55,454 bases of DNA from Verrucomicrobiota bacterium. GTDB lineage: Bacteria > Verrucomicrobiota > Verrucomicrobiia > Chthoniobacterales > Chthoniobacteraceae. The position numbers and the translations under genes were made by a program. The stretch lies in contig VFJQ01000002.1 in assembly GCA_009885995.1 (NCBI GenBank), positions 1-55,454 of the forward strand, read 5' to 3'. Numbering within the stretch: the stretch's first letter is position 1; the number at the start of each line of letters is the position of its first letter. The notes below the pieces were generated by a model. It was given only the letters and a program-made list of their open reading frames with translations. It ran no database searches and had not been told where the DNA came from. Positions 44,583-54,054 of this stretch are shown in pieces.

Positions 44583-47500
44583 GATGCTTCCTCCAGGTCA
44601 AACAGCCGCAACTGCTCTTCCTTCTTCGCCGGGTTCTTCGCCAGCCAGTCGCGGTAGATGGTGCGGGCGCGCTGGGCGCCGTGACGATGGGCTTCGCTAC
44701 CGGCGTGGCGGGCGAGCCAGTCGAGCCAGTCTTCCGTCGCCGGGTGCGGGGAAAAGGTGGAGCTGTTGAGCGTGTCGGCGACGCGGATGCCGCTGCCTTC
44801 GTGGCACGCGCCGACGAGGAACCATGCCTGGTCGAAGTCCCGCGCCATGCGGTTTCGACTCACGCCCTTCCATTCCTTCGCCCACTCCAGCGGGTCGCAG
44901 AGGTGAAAGACTTTTTGCCGCTCTTCGCACCAGTCCCGCTGCTCGAAATCACTCGGCGCGATACCCGTGCCGCGCAGCCAGTTCATCATCTCGCTGCGCG
45001 GCACTTCGGTCTTGTCTTGGAAAATGCGGAAGAGCTGCCGCGTATAGGCTTCGCCGCGCACCGGCGGCGGCTCGGCCCCGCCGGCGGAAGTCTCCTCGTC
45101 GAGCAGCATATTGATGCTCAGCAGCGCCTCGCGGATGGTGAATTCACGGCCCTGCTCCACATACACGCACCCGTAGTGCCGGGAGAAAAACTCCAGCGCC
45201 TTGCCACGCTTGATGACCTGCAAATCCGCTGCCGGGAGGCCCTGTGCCTTGTGCTGTTCCAGCAGCCGCCGCAACCGCTTCACCTCGTCCACGATTTTCC
45301 GACGCAGCCGCGCCCACGAAATCGCCGCCGGCTCGCCCGTCCGCTTCCGGCAGACGTGGATGATGTCGTATTCGATTTGCCGCGATCCAAATTGTTGTTC
45401 GCCCTTTATCTCGTCGCTGCGAATTGGATACGTCGCCTCAAGGTAATAGCCGGCATCGAACAGGCTTTCCAATACCTGCAACCACGGCTCGTCCTCACTG
45501 TGATGAAAAGTGAAGGCAAGTATACCGCCCGGCTTCAGAACACGAAACGCCTCTCTCCATGAAGCGGTTAAAATCTGTTGGTAAAATCTGTCCGAGTTGG
45601 CGTGCTGGCGTGACTTGTTCGCAACCGCTTCAAGTGTCTTCGGACTATACTCAGGACCAAAAATATCGGGGTAGGTCTGCTTCAATCCAAGCCTCAGCCA
45701 CACGTAGAAGAAATCCGCCAATTCGGCGTATTGCAATAGTCCTCCAAAAGGCGGGTCCGTGATCACCAAGTCAAGGCTTTGGTCTGCTACCGCAACCAAG
45801 TCTGTGGCCGAACCCTGAACGACATCGAGTGGCGCTGTGGTAGGATCTCCACACACCGTCTTTTCGCTTTTTGCACCCGAAAGATCCGCGAAAAGATGAG
45901 TCCCTTCCAGATACGAGGCGCTGACTAAGTCCCAAGGAGACTTGCTCCACTCCGCACCTTCAAAAATGGCGGACACGCATGCCGGCCAGTTTCCTCTGCC
46001 CATCGGAGCAAAGACGTTGTTCTCCAGAACATTCGCTTTGGGATGGAAGTTGTTGTTCGCGAATGTAACTGCAAGTTTGTCCCAACCAATTTCATAGTGG
46101 CAAGCCATCGACTGACATTGGAGGTATTGTTGAAGTGCGCCTAGCACCGCTTCCTTCGCAACCTGGCTCACGTTTGATCGAGTGATCGACTTGAGAAACT
46201 GCGAGTGAATGAGGAGTTGCAGGGGATTAAACAGCTTCCACCAGTGGGTAAGTTGATGCCCATAAACATCGTGTGGCCCAATTTCATCGCCGACCAGAAT
46301 CTCATTTTTCGGCCAAAACTCACCCAAGTCTTGGTTCTTCCGTTCTTCCCACTCGGCAACTGCCGCATTTACTCGTCGAGTGTCAGTAGAAGAGGAAAAA
46401 AAGCGCCCGCCATACGCGGCTCCTGCCGCGTCTCGGCTAGGACTGTATCCCTGTATCGCGTATGCGCTAAATGGGCCGGTTTTGTTTGATGCACGAATCG
46501 CCTCAAGCACGTCGTTAGCTGTCCCATCTGAGGCACAAGTGAATGTCGATCGCTTCGGAACTGTTCCACCCCGTTTGTCGGTGTAAAAGTTCACGCCGCT
46601 TTCGGGACACATCACCTGCTCGGGCAACGGGCCGCGCACTTCGAGCAGGCGGAGCGTGGCGGCGCGGGCGTCGTTCCAGCGGCGCGTGCTCTCCACGTCG
46701 TCGGTGGCGCTGCCACCGTAAGGTCGGCCCTTCGCGTCCTTCGCCGGGCAGCCGTCGAGCCACTGCGGGTGCATGAGCAACGTCAACTCCACTTTTTTGT
46801 TCTTCGGCTTGATGCCGTTGATCTCTCCGCGCCGGAGCGCGCCGGGCGCTTCGGTAAATTTTCGTCCGCACTTCGGGCAGGCGTAGGCGCCGCCCTCACC
46901 GAGCGTGGTGAAGGGTTTTTCGCCCGGCGCGATGACGAGTGGCGCATCCGGGGCCATGCGCGGTGAATTTTGCTCCAGGTCGAAGACCGCACCGCAGCCC
47001 CTCGATCCGTCACATTCCTGATTCAACCACGCGGAGACGGTGAGCGTCTTTATGGCAACGACCGGCGTGGACATAATTGGGGTGCGATGGCCGCAGCCAG
47101 CGCGCTGGCAAGGGCCGTGTTTCCCCCAAAAGGTATAGATGATTTCTGGTCCTTCGTAGCGGTAAGCTCGCCGCTCAGCCCACGGCACGGAGAAGATGTC
47201 GAATTCCGGCGGTAGTTCTTCCCAGTCATCAACTGTGCCCGGAGCCGGGGCGCCAGTGGCAAGATAGTCATCCTGCTTCAAACTCTTCTCGCGTTCTTTG
47301 GTGCCGCGATGCTTGAACCATTTGCCCTTTTCCTCGCCGGGGCCATCGCAGGCGAAGTAGGGCATGATCATCGGCTTCACCTCCGCCTCGATGTCGGCGA
47401 GGAGGCGGCGCACTTCGTCGAGGTCCACGTCGGCTAGCTCGTTTTTCACAACGAACCACGCGACCGGATTCAAGTCGCAGCCCCACATTTGCATCCCGAG

Positions 47501-47917
47501 CCGCGAGCCTTCGACGAGCGTGGTGCCACCGCCCATGAACGGGTCCGCCACGCGCAGGTGCTTGAGCGCGCCCTTGGCCTGATGGTTTGCGTAATACAAA
47601 TCCCACACGGTCTTGGCGGTGCGGCTTTCATCGTCCGGCGCCTTCGTCGCCGCGGCAATGAGCATGGCGCGGAAGACACTCGAACGCCGCCGCGCCCACC
47701 ACTTCGACATCTGGTAGATCGGCTTGCCCGCGTTGCCCTCGATGGCGGCGATTTGATTGATGGGCAGGATGGGGAAATCCACCTCAAGGCAAGTGCGCGG
47801 TCGGTTCGGATCGGAGAAGTCCACAGTCTCCACCGCCACTTCACGCCCGGCACCAACTGCGACGGCGATTTGCTCGGCGAGCTCTTGCTTCTTCGTTTTT
47901 CCGGCGGTGCGTGTCAT
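44579..47917 (-). CDS. DUF1156-type adenine-specific DNA methyltransferase
   Basis: Protein of 1112 residues. The DUF1156 N-terminus has the PINQIAAIEGNAGKPIYQM and WWARRRSSVFRAML motifs. The SAM-binding motif is DPFMGGGTTLVEGSRLG (about residue 122). The catalytic DPPF motif is DLVITDPPFGGLLQYAEL (about residue 754), followed by FRVLKPGGILAFTFHHSED. Zn-ribbon-like cysteine pairs occur in between (for example CQRAGCGHR and CPKCGRKF). COG1743 enzymes of this type are the PglX-I methylases of BREX type 3. The middle (roughly 45500-46560) is AT-richer than the ends, which suggests exchange of the specificity region. It overlaps the next gene by 4 bases. Confidence 0.93.
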   Translation of the reverse strand: MTRTAGKTKKQELAEQIAVAVGAGREVAVETVDFSDPNRPRTCLEVDFPILPINQIAAIEGNAGKPIYQMSKWWARRRSSVFRAMLIAAATKAPDDESRTAKTVWDLYYANHQAKGALKHLRVADPFMGGGTTLVEGSRLGMQMWGCDLNPVAWFVVKNELADVDLDEVRRLLADIEAEVKPMIMPYFACDGPGEEKGKWFKHRGTKEREKSLKQDDYLATGAPAPGTVDDWEELPPEFDIFSVPWAERRAYRYEGPEIIYTFWGKHGPCQRAGCGHRTPIMSTPVVAIKTLTVSAWLNQECDGSRGCGAVFDLEQNSPRMAPDAPLVIAPGEKPFTTLGEGGAYACPKCGRKFTEAPGALRRGEINGIKPKNKKVELTLLMHPQWLDGCPAKDAKGRPYGGSATDDVESTRRWNDARAATLRLLEVRGPLPEQVMCPESGVNFYTDKRGGTVPKRSTFTCASDGTANDVLEAIRASNKTGPFSAYAIQGYSPSRDAAGAAYGGRFFSSSTDTRRVNAAVAEWEERKNQDLGEFWPKNEILVGDEIGPHDVYGHQLTHWWKLFNPLQLLIHSQFLKSITRSNVSQVAKEAVLGALQQYLQCQSMACHYEIGWDKLAVTFANNNFHPKANVLENNVFAPMGRGNWPACVSAIFEGAEWSKSPWDLVSASYLEGTHLFADLSGAKSEKTVCGDPTTAPLDVVQGSATDLVAVADQSLDLVITDPPFGGLLQYAELADFFYVWLRLGLKQTYPDIFGPEYSPKTLEAVANKSRQHANSDRFYQQILTASWREAFRVLKPGGILAFTFHHSEDEPWLQVLESLFDAGYYLEATYPIRSDEIKGEQQFGSRQIEYDIIHVCRKRTGEPAAISWARLRRKIVDEVKRLRRLLEQHKAQGLPAADLQVIKRGKALEFFSRHYGCVYVEQGREFTIREALLSINMLLDEETSAGGAEPPPVRGEAYTRQLFRIFQDKTEVPRSEMMNWLRGTGIAPSDFEQRDWCEERQKVFHLCDPLEWAKEWKGVSRNRMARDFDQAWFLVGACHEGSGIRVADTLNSSTFSPHPATEDWLDWLARHAGSEAHRHGAQRARTIYRDWLAKNPAKKEEQLRLFDLEEAS

Positions 47918-47920
47918 GGG

Positions 47921-49396
47921 CTACAAGTGGTCAGGTTGCTTCGTGACTTTCGAGGCGGATTGTTTGTTGTCCTTGCGAGCATCGACGAGAATGATGTGGT
48001 CGTTGTTCTCCAGCTTCAGCTCGCGGAGAATAGTTTTCACCTTCGCCAACTCCTGATCGGTGAAAAAGATAATCACCTTGAACGATTTTTTCGTGTCGTT
48101 CGCCTTCTCGTAAATCGCGACTTGATGCTCCAGGTTCCTGCGGAGCCCGGTGTTGCTGGCGAGCTTGAACTCGACGAGCGTCTTGTCTGCGCTCCCGCGG
48201 GAGATCTTGAAGTCCACAGGCCCGCGCCCGTTGTTCGGTTCGCGGTTCACATCGCTCGGCGTGCCGAACCAGACGAAGCGGTAGAGAATCTGCACATCCT
48301 CCTCGCGTTTTGGCGCGTCGCCTTTTGCGTAGAGCAGCTTGTAGCCGTCTTTGTTTTCAATGAGGTCTTTGAAGAAGGCGATGCGCTGCCGGGTTTCATC
48401 CTCGGTGCTGCCGCGCAGCCCATAGAAGCCAGTTTCCTTCTCCAGCCTGTCGATCAGCTCTTTGAACTGATACACGTAGAGCTGAAGTGAGAGTTGGACC
48501 TTTTCGTCGCTAACGGACACAGCGCGATCACCGTGGTCTTCCTTGTCGCGGATATAGTAGTCGATGACCTGGTGGAACTTTGCGAAGGTCTGCCGCTTCG
48601 CGGAGTTGCGTTCCTTCGCGGTTGGATTCCGGGAAAGCCGGCTGCGGAAGTAACTGTCCACCTGCGCGCGGAGCTGCACGTTTGGGATCGCGTCTGCGAT
48701 TCGCTCGAAGTCAGCGAAGAGGTCGTGCTTGCTGATCCAGATGTCGTCTTTCGTGAGCAGGTCGCGAGGGGTCAGCAGCACATAATCGCCGTTGTAGCGT
48801 GGCAACTCGAACTCCTCGATGCGCCAGACCTCGCGGTCGTAATCGAAGCTGCTGCCTCGAACTGCAAAGCGCGCACGCAGGCCGGGTTCAATATGCTTTT
48901 GCGCGAAGGTCTGAGTGTAATCGCACAGGTAGCCTTTGATCAGATTGGTCGTGAAATCGCTGATGTTGTCACGCCCGACACCGTCGCGGACGAGGCACAG
49001 CTTTTCGAGATGCTGCCCCTTCGTGACTTTCTCACTACCGAAATCGGAGAAGATGTCGTGGAGGTTTGCACATAGCGAATTGGCGAAGCCTTTTCCGAGG
49101 CCGCTGCCGCTGTTTCCTTCGAGGCAAAATCCGAAGAAATTCTGCTTAACCTCTGGGAAGCGGAACCAAGCGTCCACAAGACCCGGATGAATGTTGTCCA
49201 CGGCTTTTTCGCGGAGGAACAGAAGGTATCGAATGATCTCGGTGTGCAGCTCTTGGTATCGCTTCTTCGTGCTGTTGAAGAGCAGGAACGGGTCGATGAA
49301 GAGAGGCAGGTCGCCAATCAGCGAAATGTTGAAAGCACCGAAGTCGTCGATGCTTTCAGGCGAAACCCGAAATACGTCCGAGAAGTAGATGTCCAC
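47921..49396 (-). CDS. PD-(D/E)XK-like nuclease of the defence operon
   Basis: Protein of 491 residues. The last 150 residues contain RGPVDFKISRGSADKTLVEF followed by KLASN. This fits the D-(x)n-E-x-K pattern of PD-(D/E)XK nucleases, with a beta-strand and a helix (LRRNLEHQVAIYEKAN) in the right order. KSFKVIIFFTDQELAKVKTI, HIILVDARKD closes the domain. The N-terminal 300 residues are unrecognised and helical. It starts 3 bases after PglZ and ends 3 bases before the methylase gene. A restriction-like effector acting on unmodified or invading DNA is the obvious inference; activity is not proven by sequence. Confidence 0.7.
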   Translation of the reverse strand: MDIYFSDVFRVSPESIDDFGAFNISLIGDLPLFIDPFLLFNSTKKRYQELHTEIIRYLLFLREKAVDNIHPGLVDAWFRFPEVKQNFFGFCLEGNSGSGLGKGFANSLCANLHDIFSDFGSEKVTKGQHLEKLCLVRDGVGRDNISDFTTNLIKGYLCDYTQTFAQKHIEPGLRARFAVRGSSFDYDREVWRIEEFELPRYNGDYVLLTPRDLLTKDDIWISKHDLFADFERIADAIPNVQLRAQVDSYFRSRLSRNPTAKERNSAKRQTFAKFHQVIDYYIRDKEDHGDRAVSVSDEKVQLSLQLYVYQFKELIDRLEKETGFYGLRGSTEDETRQRIAFFKDLIENKDGYKLLYAKGDAPKREEDVQILYRFVWFGTPSDVNREPNNGRGPVDFKISRGSADKTLVEFKLASNTGLRRNLEHQVAIYEKANDTKKSFKVIIFFTDQELAKVKTILRELKLENNDHIILVDARKDNKQSASKVTKQPDHL

Positions 49397-49399
49397 GGT

Positions 49400-50380
49400 T
49401 CAAGTTTTTCGCAGAATTATGAACGGCACCGCCACTTCGAGCAGTGAGAGGCCACCGTGGGCAAGGGTCGGATAGCCCGCTGCATTTTTCCACCGCCGAC
49501 GCCCGAGCGCGAAGCGGTGCGGGCCGGAAGCGGTATCGAGCTGGAGCGCGAGCGGTGGAAGAAACGGGTCGGCGTCGCCCGCGCCCGCGGTGAACCGTTG
49601 GCTTTTGAAAGTGTTTCGCAGCCAGTCGGCTTGCGCTTTGTCTCCCACGTCGCCGAAGTGGCCGGTGGCAGCGTAGCCGTGATCGCTCGTGATGAGTAGT
49701 GTGCGGCCCTTGGCGAGATGGCCGAGGAAGGTCCAGAACGCATCGGACGTAAAATGTTCGCGGGCCTTTTGGGTGAGCGCCTTCAGCGTATCGCCCGCAC
49801 CACTCAGAGAGTGAAGAATGTCGTCGAGGCAGTGGTGCCAGAGCACGACGGCGGGCGCGCTTTGCAGACTCGTGGCGGCGCTGGCCCAAGGCAGGTTGTG
49901 ACTGTCAGTGCGTGCGCCCGGAAGATGTGGAGACGGTGAGCCGTTGTTTTCGAGCTTCGAGCGCGTGGCAAAACCGAGAGCCTTGGCAAAGGCGGTGGTG
50001 TCGCTCGGCAACTCGGTGGCTCGCGGCTCGGCATGTAGCACGGTGAATCCATGTTGCGCTGCGCCCGCGATGAACCACGGCACTTCGCGGAGCGAGAGGC
50101 CATCGAGAATGAGCACCGCTTTCCCGCCAACGGTCTGGTGCCAGAAGTCGATGATGCCCGCGGATGCTCGCGGTGCGGCCGTGGTGAAGTCGCGCCACAA
50201 TTCCCACGCTGCACCGGACAGCGTGAGTTCGAGATCGGCAATCGTGCGCTCGCGGTCGAGAACGGCAGAGCCAGCGTCGCCCGAAAAGGGCGCGGTGAAA
50301 ATTTTCCACGCCGCGGTGAATGCGTAGCGCCAGGCTTCGGCGGGCTCGGCGAGCAGGAGATCGTTCGGGGCTGCGGTCAC
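49400..50380 (-). CDS. PglZ-domain protein (short form)
   Basis: Protein of 326 residues from GTG 50380 (GTGACC...), chosen because the start overlaps the DUF499 stop as GTGA and earlier starts run through that gene. Alkaline-phosphatase-superfamily metal motifs are AVLILDGLSLREVPWF and TLLITSDHGYAATGHF. The C-terminal H in TLAHGGLSLLEVAVPF fits the last metal ligand. PglZ is the hallmark protein of BREX/Pgl phage-defence systems, where it is predicted to act on a phosphate or phosphodiester. Full-length PglZ proteins are usually much longer, so this is a compact version. Confidence 0.82.
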   Translation of the reverse strand: MTAAPNDLLLAEPAEAWRYAFTAAWKIFTAPFSGDAGSAVLDRERTIADLELTLSGAAWELWRDFTTAAPRASAGIIDFWHQTVGGKAVLILDGLSLREVPWFIAGAAQHGFTVLHAEPRATELPSDTTAFAKALGFATRSKLENNGSPSPHLPGARTDSHNLPWASAATSLQSAPAVVLWHHCLDDILHSLSGAGDTLKALTQKAREHFTSDAFWTFLGHLAKGRTLLITSDHGYAATGHFGDVGDKAQADWLRNTFKSQRFTAGAGDADPFLPPLALQLDTASGPHRFALGRRRWKNAAGYPTLAHGGLSLLEVAVPFIILRKT

Positions 50381-53103
50381 GATTCCTTTTCCAAATTCAA
50401 ACCGTAGGAGACTCCGGGCGGTAGTTTTTCTAGCAGCGCCTTGAGTTGCGCGCCGGTCATCGCGGTGACGTTGATGTTGATTTGATGCAAGGGCGTCGCG
50501 GCGCTGATGCCCCACTTCTCCAATTCACCGAGTAAGTTGATCGCGGTCTTCGGCGGGCACCCAACCGTCGTGCGCATCGGTAGCGTCGCGTCCCCGCTGG
50601 GGAATGGATTCGGCGCTTCGTCAGTGAGTGGCGTTGGGCCTCCCGGGATCTGCGGAGTGCCGCCCGGAACCGGCGTGCCGCCGGGCACGGGAACACCACC
50701 GGGAACGGGCGTCGGAGGAGGAGGAGCGCCGCCACCCGCGGCTGGAGTCGGTCCCGGCATGTGCATGGTGATTTGCTTCAGCTCTCCGCCGTAACCAATC
50801 TTGCCCTTGATGCGCTGCCAGCACGCCTCCTCGGTCTCGCCAGCCTGCGCCTGAAGCTGATTGAGGCCGCGCACGTTGAGCATGATTTTTCCAGCCGCGC
50901 AGAGTCGCCCGACACGCTCGGTCGCCTGCACGTCACCAAGCCAAGGAATGCACGGTTCACCATGCAAGCGCGGCTCCGAGAGTTCATCGAGAAGCTTGCG
51001 AACGGTCGCGCCAGCCTGCGCCTGTTCGAGCGCGACCTGCTCGAAATCCTCCGGTGCGAAAAGCTCGCCTTCGATTTTCTTTTGCATCGCCTGCGGGATC
51101 GCCTCGCCGGCGCTACCGTGCTTCTCCGTGAAGAAAGTGCATTCCTCCGGCTTGGCGTAGTTCCATTTGTCGAGGATGGCGAAAGTCTCGAAGAGTTTTC
51201 GCAGCCGAGTGCGAAGATCTTTCTGGTAATCGCTGAACAGGATGCTGAACGCGACGTCCGTGACCTTCCACTCACGCGCAAGCAACGTGGCGCGTGCGCA
51301 CACCAGCAGCTCGCGATCGTGGAAGATGTTCGCAGCACCTTTCGTCGGCAGGAGAAAGCGCACGGTGTTCCTGCGCTGACTGACGTGTGCCTTGAGCCAC
51401 GCGCCGAGCACGGCTTCGTGCTTATCGGGAAACTCCGGCAGGATCACGAGCACCTGCCTGCCATCGTCCCATTTTTCGGGCCGATCCGTCTCCGGCACTT
51501 CCGGCCAGGGATCGTTCCGCCAGTTCCGCTGAAGAACGACGACACGATTGCCGCGCGAGATGTCCTCAGAGCCGCCAATGACGTAGCGAATCTGGCCCCC
51601 GAGTATTTCGAGATCGCAGCCTGCTTGCGGGCCACCGACGGTGAAAGCGCGGTCGTTTTTTGCGTGGGCGAGCAGCTTACCTTCAGCGTTTTCGACTTCC
51701 TTGAAAACGAGGCGATTGCCGACCGGGTGAATGTTGAAGCTGTTCTCGCGGATGAGCGCGAGCTGCGCCTGGAACGCGTTGTCATCGACAGCGGTTGCTC
51801 TCGTAATGTCCACGTGCAGCTCCGCTGGCTCCGCGCCCACGATGCGCTCAACGCTGAGGGAGCGAAGCCACAACGCGCTGATGATCTCCGCGGCGTTCGG
51901 CACGTTTTGGTCGGGATTGGCAACGGCCTGGAGCACCGACTCCAAATTCCGTTGCGCCTTTTCCAGCAGCTTGCGGTGAACCTCGGAGGACACCGACTGC
52001 AAGAGCGCGGTGATGCTCACGTTGTCGTCGTCGATGCAGAAATCCGCTGCGGTGATGATCGGCACTTTTTCGCCGCGGCTCTTGAACAACTCGACAAGGA
52101 TGCGGATGAGGTCGCGAGTTTCCTGTGCCGCCGTGGCGATGAGCACCTGATCTTCGAGCAGCCGCATAAGATTCGGCGAGAAGGGCCACGCCTCGATGAA
52201 TTCGTGTCTCCGCGTGTCGTGGTAGCTGGCGGGCACTTCCTCGATGCGCAGGTGTTCGCCGATGTGCGTCGCGATGAGCGCCTCGATGTCCGGCTCCTGA
52301 ATGTGCAGGCGATTTTCAAAGATGCGGTAGAGCAACAGCCGTTGCCGATCGCGCTTCGCCTCGGTGCCTTGGAAGTTCACGAGCACCGGGTTGACGCGGT
52401 GCATCTGCTGATACGACTCCGAGTTGTTGTCGCGGATCGAGACGACGAGCGTGAGCAAGTCAGGGCGAGTCTCGGCGATCTGCGAAAGGAGCTGGATGAA
52501 ATTGAAGGCCCATTTCTGCGCCTTCACCGTCGGCGTGTCGGTGAGGCCGTCGAACCACGTTTGAAATTCGTCGAGCAGCAGAGTGACCGGTTTCTTCTCG
52601 AACAGTTCGATGAGGAGTTCATCGCTGGGCACGTCGGGCTTATTTTTGCCGAGCGCGTCCCACTTCCCCTTCACGTAGTTTCCGTCCGGATGGTGGGCAA
52701 AGAGGATGTCCCAAAGAAATTTGTAGCGTTGATTCGAGAGGCTCTCCGCAATGACCAGCGTCCCTTCGCGGAATTGCAGCTTGGCAATCTCGGGCCGACC
52801 GAGCGTGCCAGCCCAATGATCCAGCCACGCCTTCGCCGCAGCCTTGTCATTCAAGCAGTGATAGAGCGCCGCCATGAGATGCGACTTGCCCTGCCCCTTT
52901 CCGCCGAGCAACACCACCGCTCGCGTTTGCGTCGGCTGCACGCTCTCGACCATCCGCAGTAGATCCGTCGATGGATACGTGACGCCGAGAAACTCCGACG
53001 CCGGACGTTTCAAGACGCCGCCGGCCTTATTGTCGGAAAGATCGATCGTCGTGCCCTTGAGTTTTGCGCCTTTGAAGTCTTCGCGAAGTTGGAGGTTGAG
53101 CAT
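50377..53103 (-). CDS. DUF499-type P-loop ATPase
   Basis: Protein of 908 residues. Walker A is LLGGKGQGKSHLMAALYHCL (about residue 65) and Walker B is KPVTLLLDEFQTWFDG (about residue 172). The layout (AAA-like core, then a helical region with VSIRDNNSESYQQMHRV) matches DUF499/PglY-BrxC proteins of BREX and related systems. Near the C-terminus is a Pro/Gly-rich linker (about 795-855, with repeated VPGG) followed by a short globular end (TAINLLGELEKWGISAATPL). The protein is expected to couple ATP hydrolysis to assembly or DNA recognition with the methylase and helicase. It overlaps PglZ by 4 bases. Confidence 0.88.
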   Translation of the reverse strand: MLNLQLREDFKGAKLKGTTIDLSDNKAGGVLKRPASEFLGVTYPSTDLLRMVESVQPTQTRAVVLLGGKGQGKSHLMAALYHCLNDKAAAKAWLDHWAGTLGRPEIAKLQFREGTLVIAESLSNQRYKFLWDILFAHHPDGNYVKGKWDALGKNKPDVPSDELLIELFEKKPVTLLLDEFQTWFDGLTDTPTVKAQKWAFNFIQLLSQIAETRPDLLTLVVSIRDNNSESYQQMHRVNPVLVNFQGTEAKRDRQRLLLYRIFENRLHIQEPDIEALIATHIGEHLRIEEVPASYHDTRRHEFIEAWPFSPNLMRLLEDQVLIATAAQETRDLIRILVELFKSRGEKVPIITAADFCIDDDNVSITALLQSVSSEVHRKLLEKAQRNLESVLQAVANPDQNVPNAAEIISALWLRSLSVERIVGAEPAELHVDITRATAVDDNAFQAQLALIRENSFNIHPVGNRLVFKEVENAEGKLLAHAKNDRAFTVGGPQAGCDLEILGGQIRYVIGGSEDISRGNRVVVLQRNWRNDPWPEVPETDRPEKWDDGRQVLVILPEFPDKHEAVLGAWLKAHVSQRRNTVRFLLPTKGAANIFHDRELLVCARATLLAREWKVTDVAFSILFSDYQKDLRTRLRKLFETFAILDKWNYAKPEECTFFTEKHGSAGEAIPQAMQKKIEGELFAPEDFEQVALEQAQAGATVRKLLDELSEPRLHGEPCIPWLGDVQATERVGRLCAAGKIMLNVRGLNQLQAQAGETEEACWQRIKGKIGYGGELKQITMHMPGPTPAAGGGAPPPPTPVPGGVPVPGGTPVPGGTPQIPGGPTPLTDEAPNPFPSGDATLPMRTTVGCPPKTAINLLGELEKWGISAATPLHQININVTAMTGAQLKALLEKLPPGVSYGLNLEKES

Positions 53104-53115
53104 GTGCTAGAGAGC

Positions 53116-54054
53116 TTAGAGATCGTGCAGCGCCTTGAGCTTGTAGGTCACTGAGACCGTGTCTGTCGCGTAGTTTCGTTTCTCGAATCGCTCCAACTCC
53201 GCCTTGTAGCGGTGCGGGATTTTGACGACGTGCCGGTTGCCGATCGCATCCTCGAACCGGCCGGAAATATCCCCATCGGCGGTCTCGATGACGAAGCGCT
53301 TCGTTTTCATGTTGGCAGCGACAAGAATGCCGGTGACCTCGATCGGCTCGGCGAGGGTATCGCTGACCATGCTTATCGTCTCGCGGAGCCGACGCCAGGA
53401 TGCGGGCGTGTGCTGCACTGCGCGCTTTGGCTTTGCATCCTTCCACCAAGCGACCTCTGTTGCACAGTCCGACTGGAGGCTTGAGTTGCACCACTCACCA
53501 AGCACGCGGATGGGCGCGGAACCGATACGTTGAGAGACGTTGTAAATGTGCTCGGTGTCGTCTGATGCTGCAAGATCGAGCACCGTGTCGAAGGTTTCAT
53601 CAAGGTGCGAATCCATGAGCATCTTCTCATTGTCCGCGATCAACGTGAAGCCGACGGCGCCATCAACCGCTCCGGCGAACGTGTAGCCGAAGCCGAAGTA
53701 TTCCTTGTCCACGATCTGCTGTGGCACCGTCGCTCGCTCCTTTGGCCTGCCCGTTCGCAACGAGTCCAAGGTGACGCCGACGAGTTGTTGAAAGCTGCAA
53801 ATACTCTGCGCGAGTTCCATCGCAGGCACCGGGCGATCATTGGAAGGCTGGAACGTATAGCGGACGAGGTCGAACCAATGCTTGCCGCAGATGCGTTCGA
53901 GCCGACGCTCCAACCGGCCCGCGAGTCGGTCGGCGGAGTCGAGGCCAGTCATCAACTGCGGATGCTCGGGATGGAGCCGAAGCACGGTGTCGCCTTGGTG
54001 TTGCAGTGCGCGAAGCCTGTTCAACCGCTGACAAAGTTGAAGTATCTCGGTCAT
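53116..54054 (-). CDS. Unknown defence-operon protein (312 residues)
   Basis: Starts at ATG 54054 (MTEILQLCQRLNRLRALQHQ), overlapping the preceding stop by 4 bases. An N-terminal helical region (about 1-110) leads to a beta-rich body (EYFGFGYTFAGAVDGAVGFT) and a C-terminal domain (PIEVTGILVAANMKTKRFVI, then ETADGDISGRFE). The end resembles an OB- or Sm-like beta-barrel by pattern only, and I cannot assign a family. It lies 12 bases before the DUF499 gene, the widest gap in the operon. Confidence 0.7.
   Translation of the reverse strand: MTEILQLCQRLNRLRALQHQGDTVLRLHPEHPQLMTGLDSADRLAGRLERRLERICGKHWFDLVRYTFQPSNDRPVPAMELAQSICSFQQLVGVTLDSLRTGRPKERATVPQQIVDKEYFGFGYTFAGAVDGAVGFTLIADNEKMLMDSHLDETFDTVLDLAASDDTEHIYNVSQRIGSAPIRVLGEWCNSSLQSDCATEVAWWKDAKPKRAVQHTPASWRRLRETISMVSDTLAEPIEVTGILVAANMKTKRFVIETADGDISGRFEDAIGNRHVVKIPHRYKAELERFEKRNYATDTVSVTYKLKALHDL

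Noticed and set aside
50761..52962. Plus-strand frame of 733 codons inside the DUF499 gene
   Set aside because: Antisense shadow; Walker A and B lie on the minus strand.
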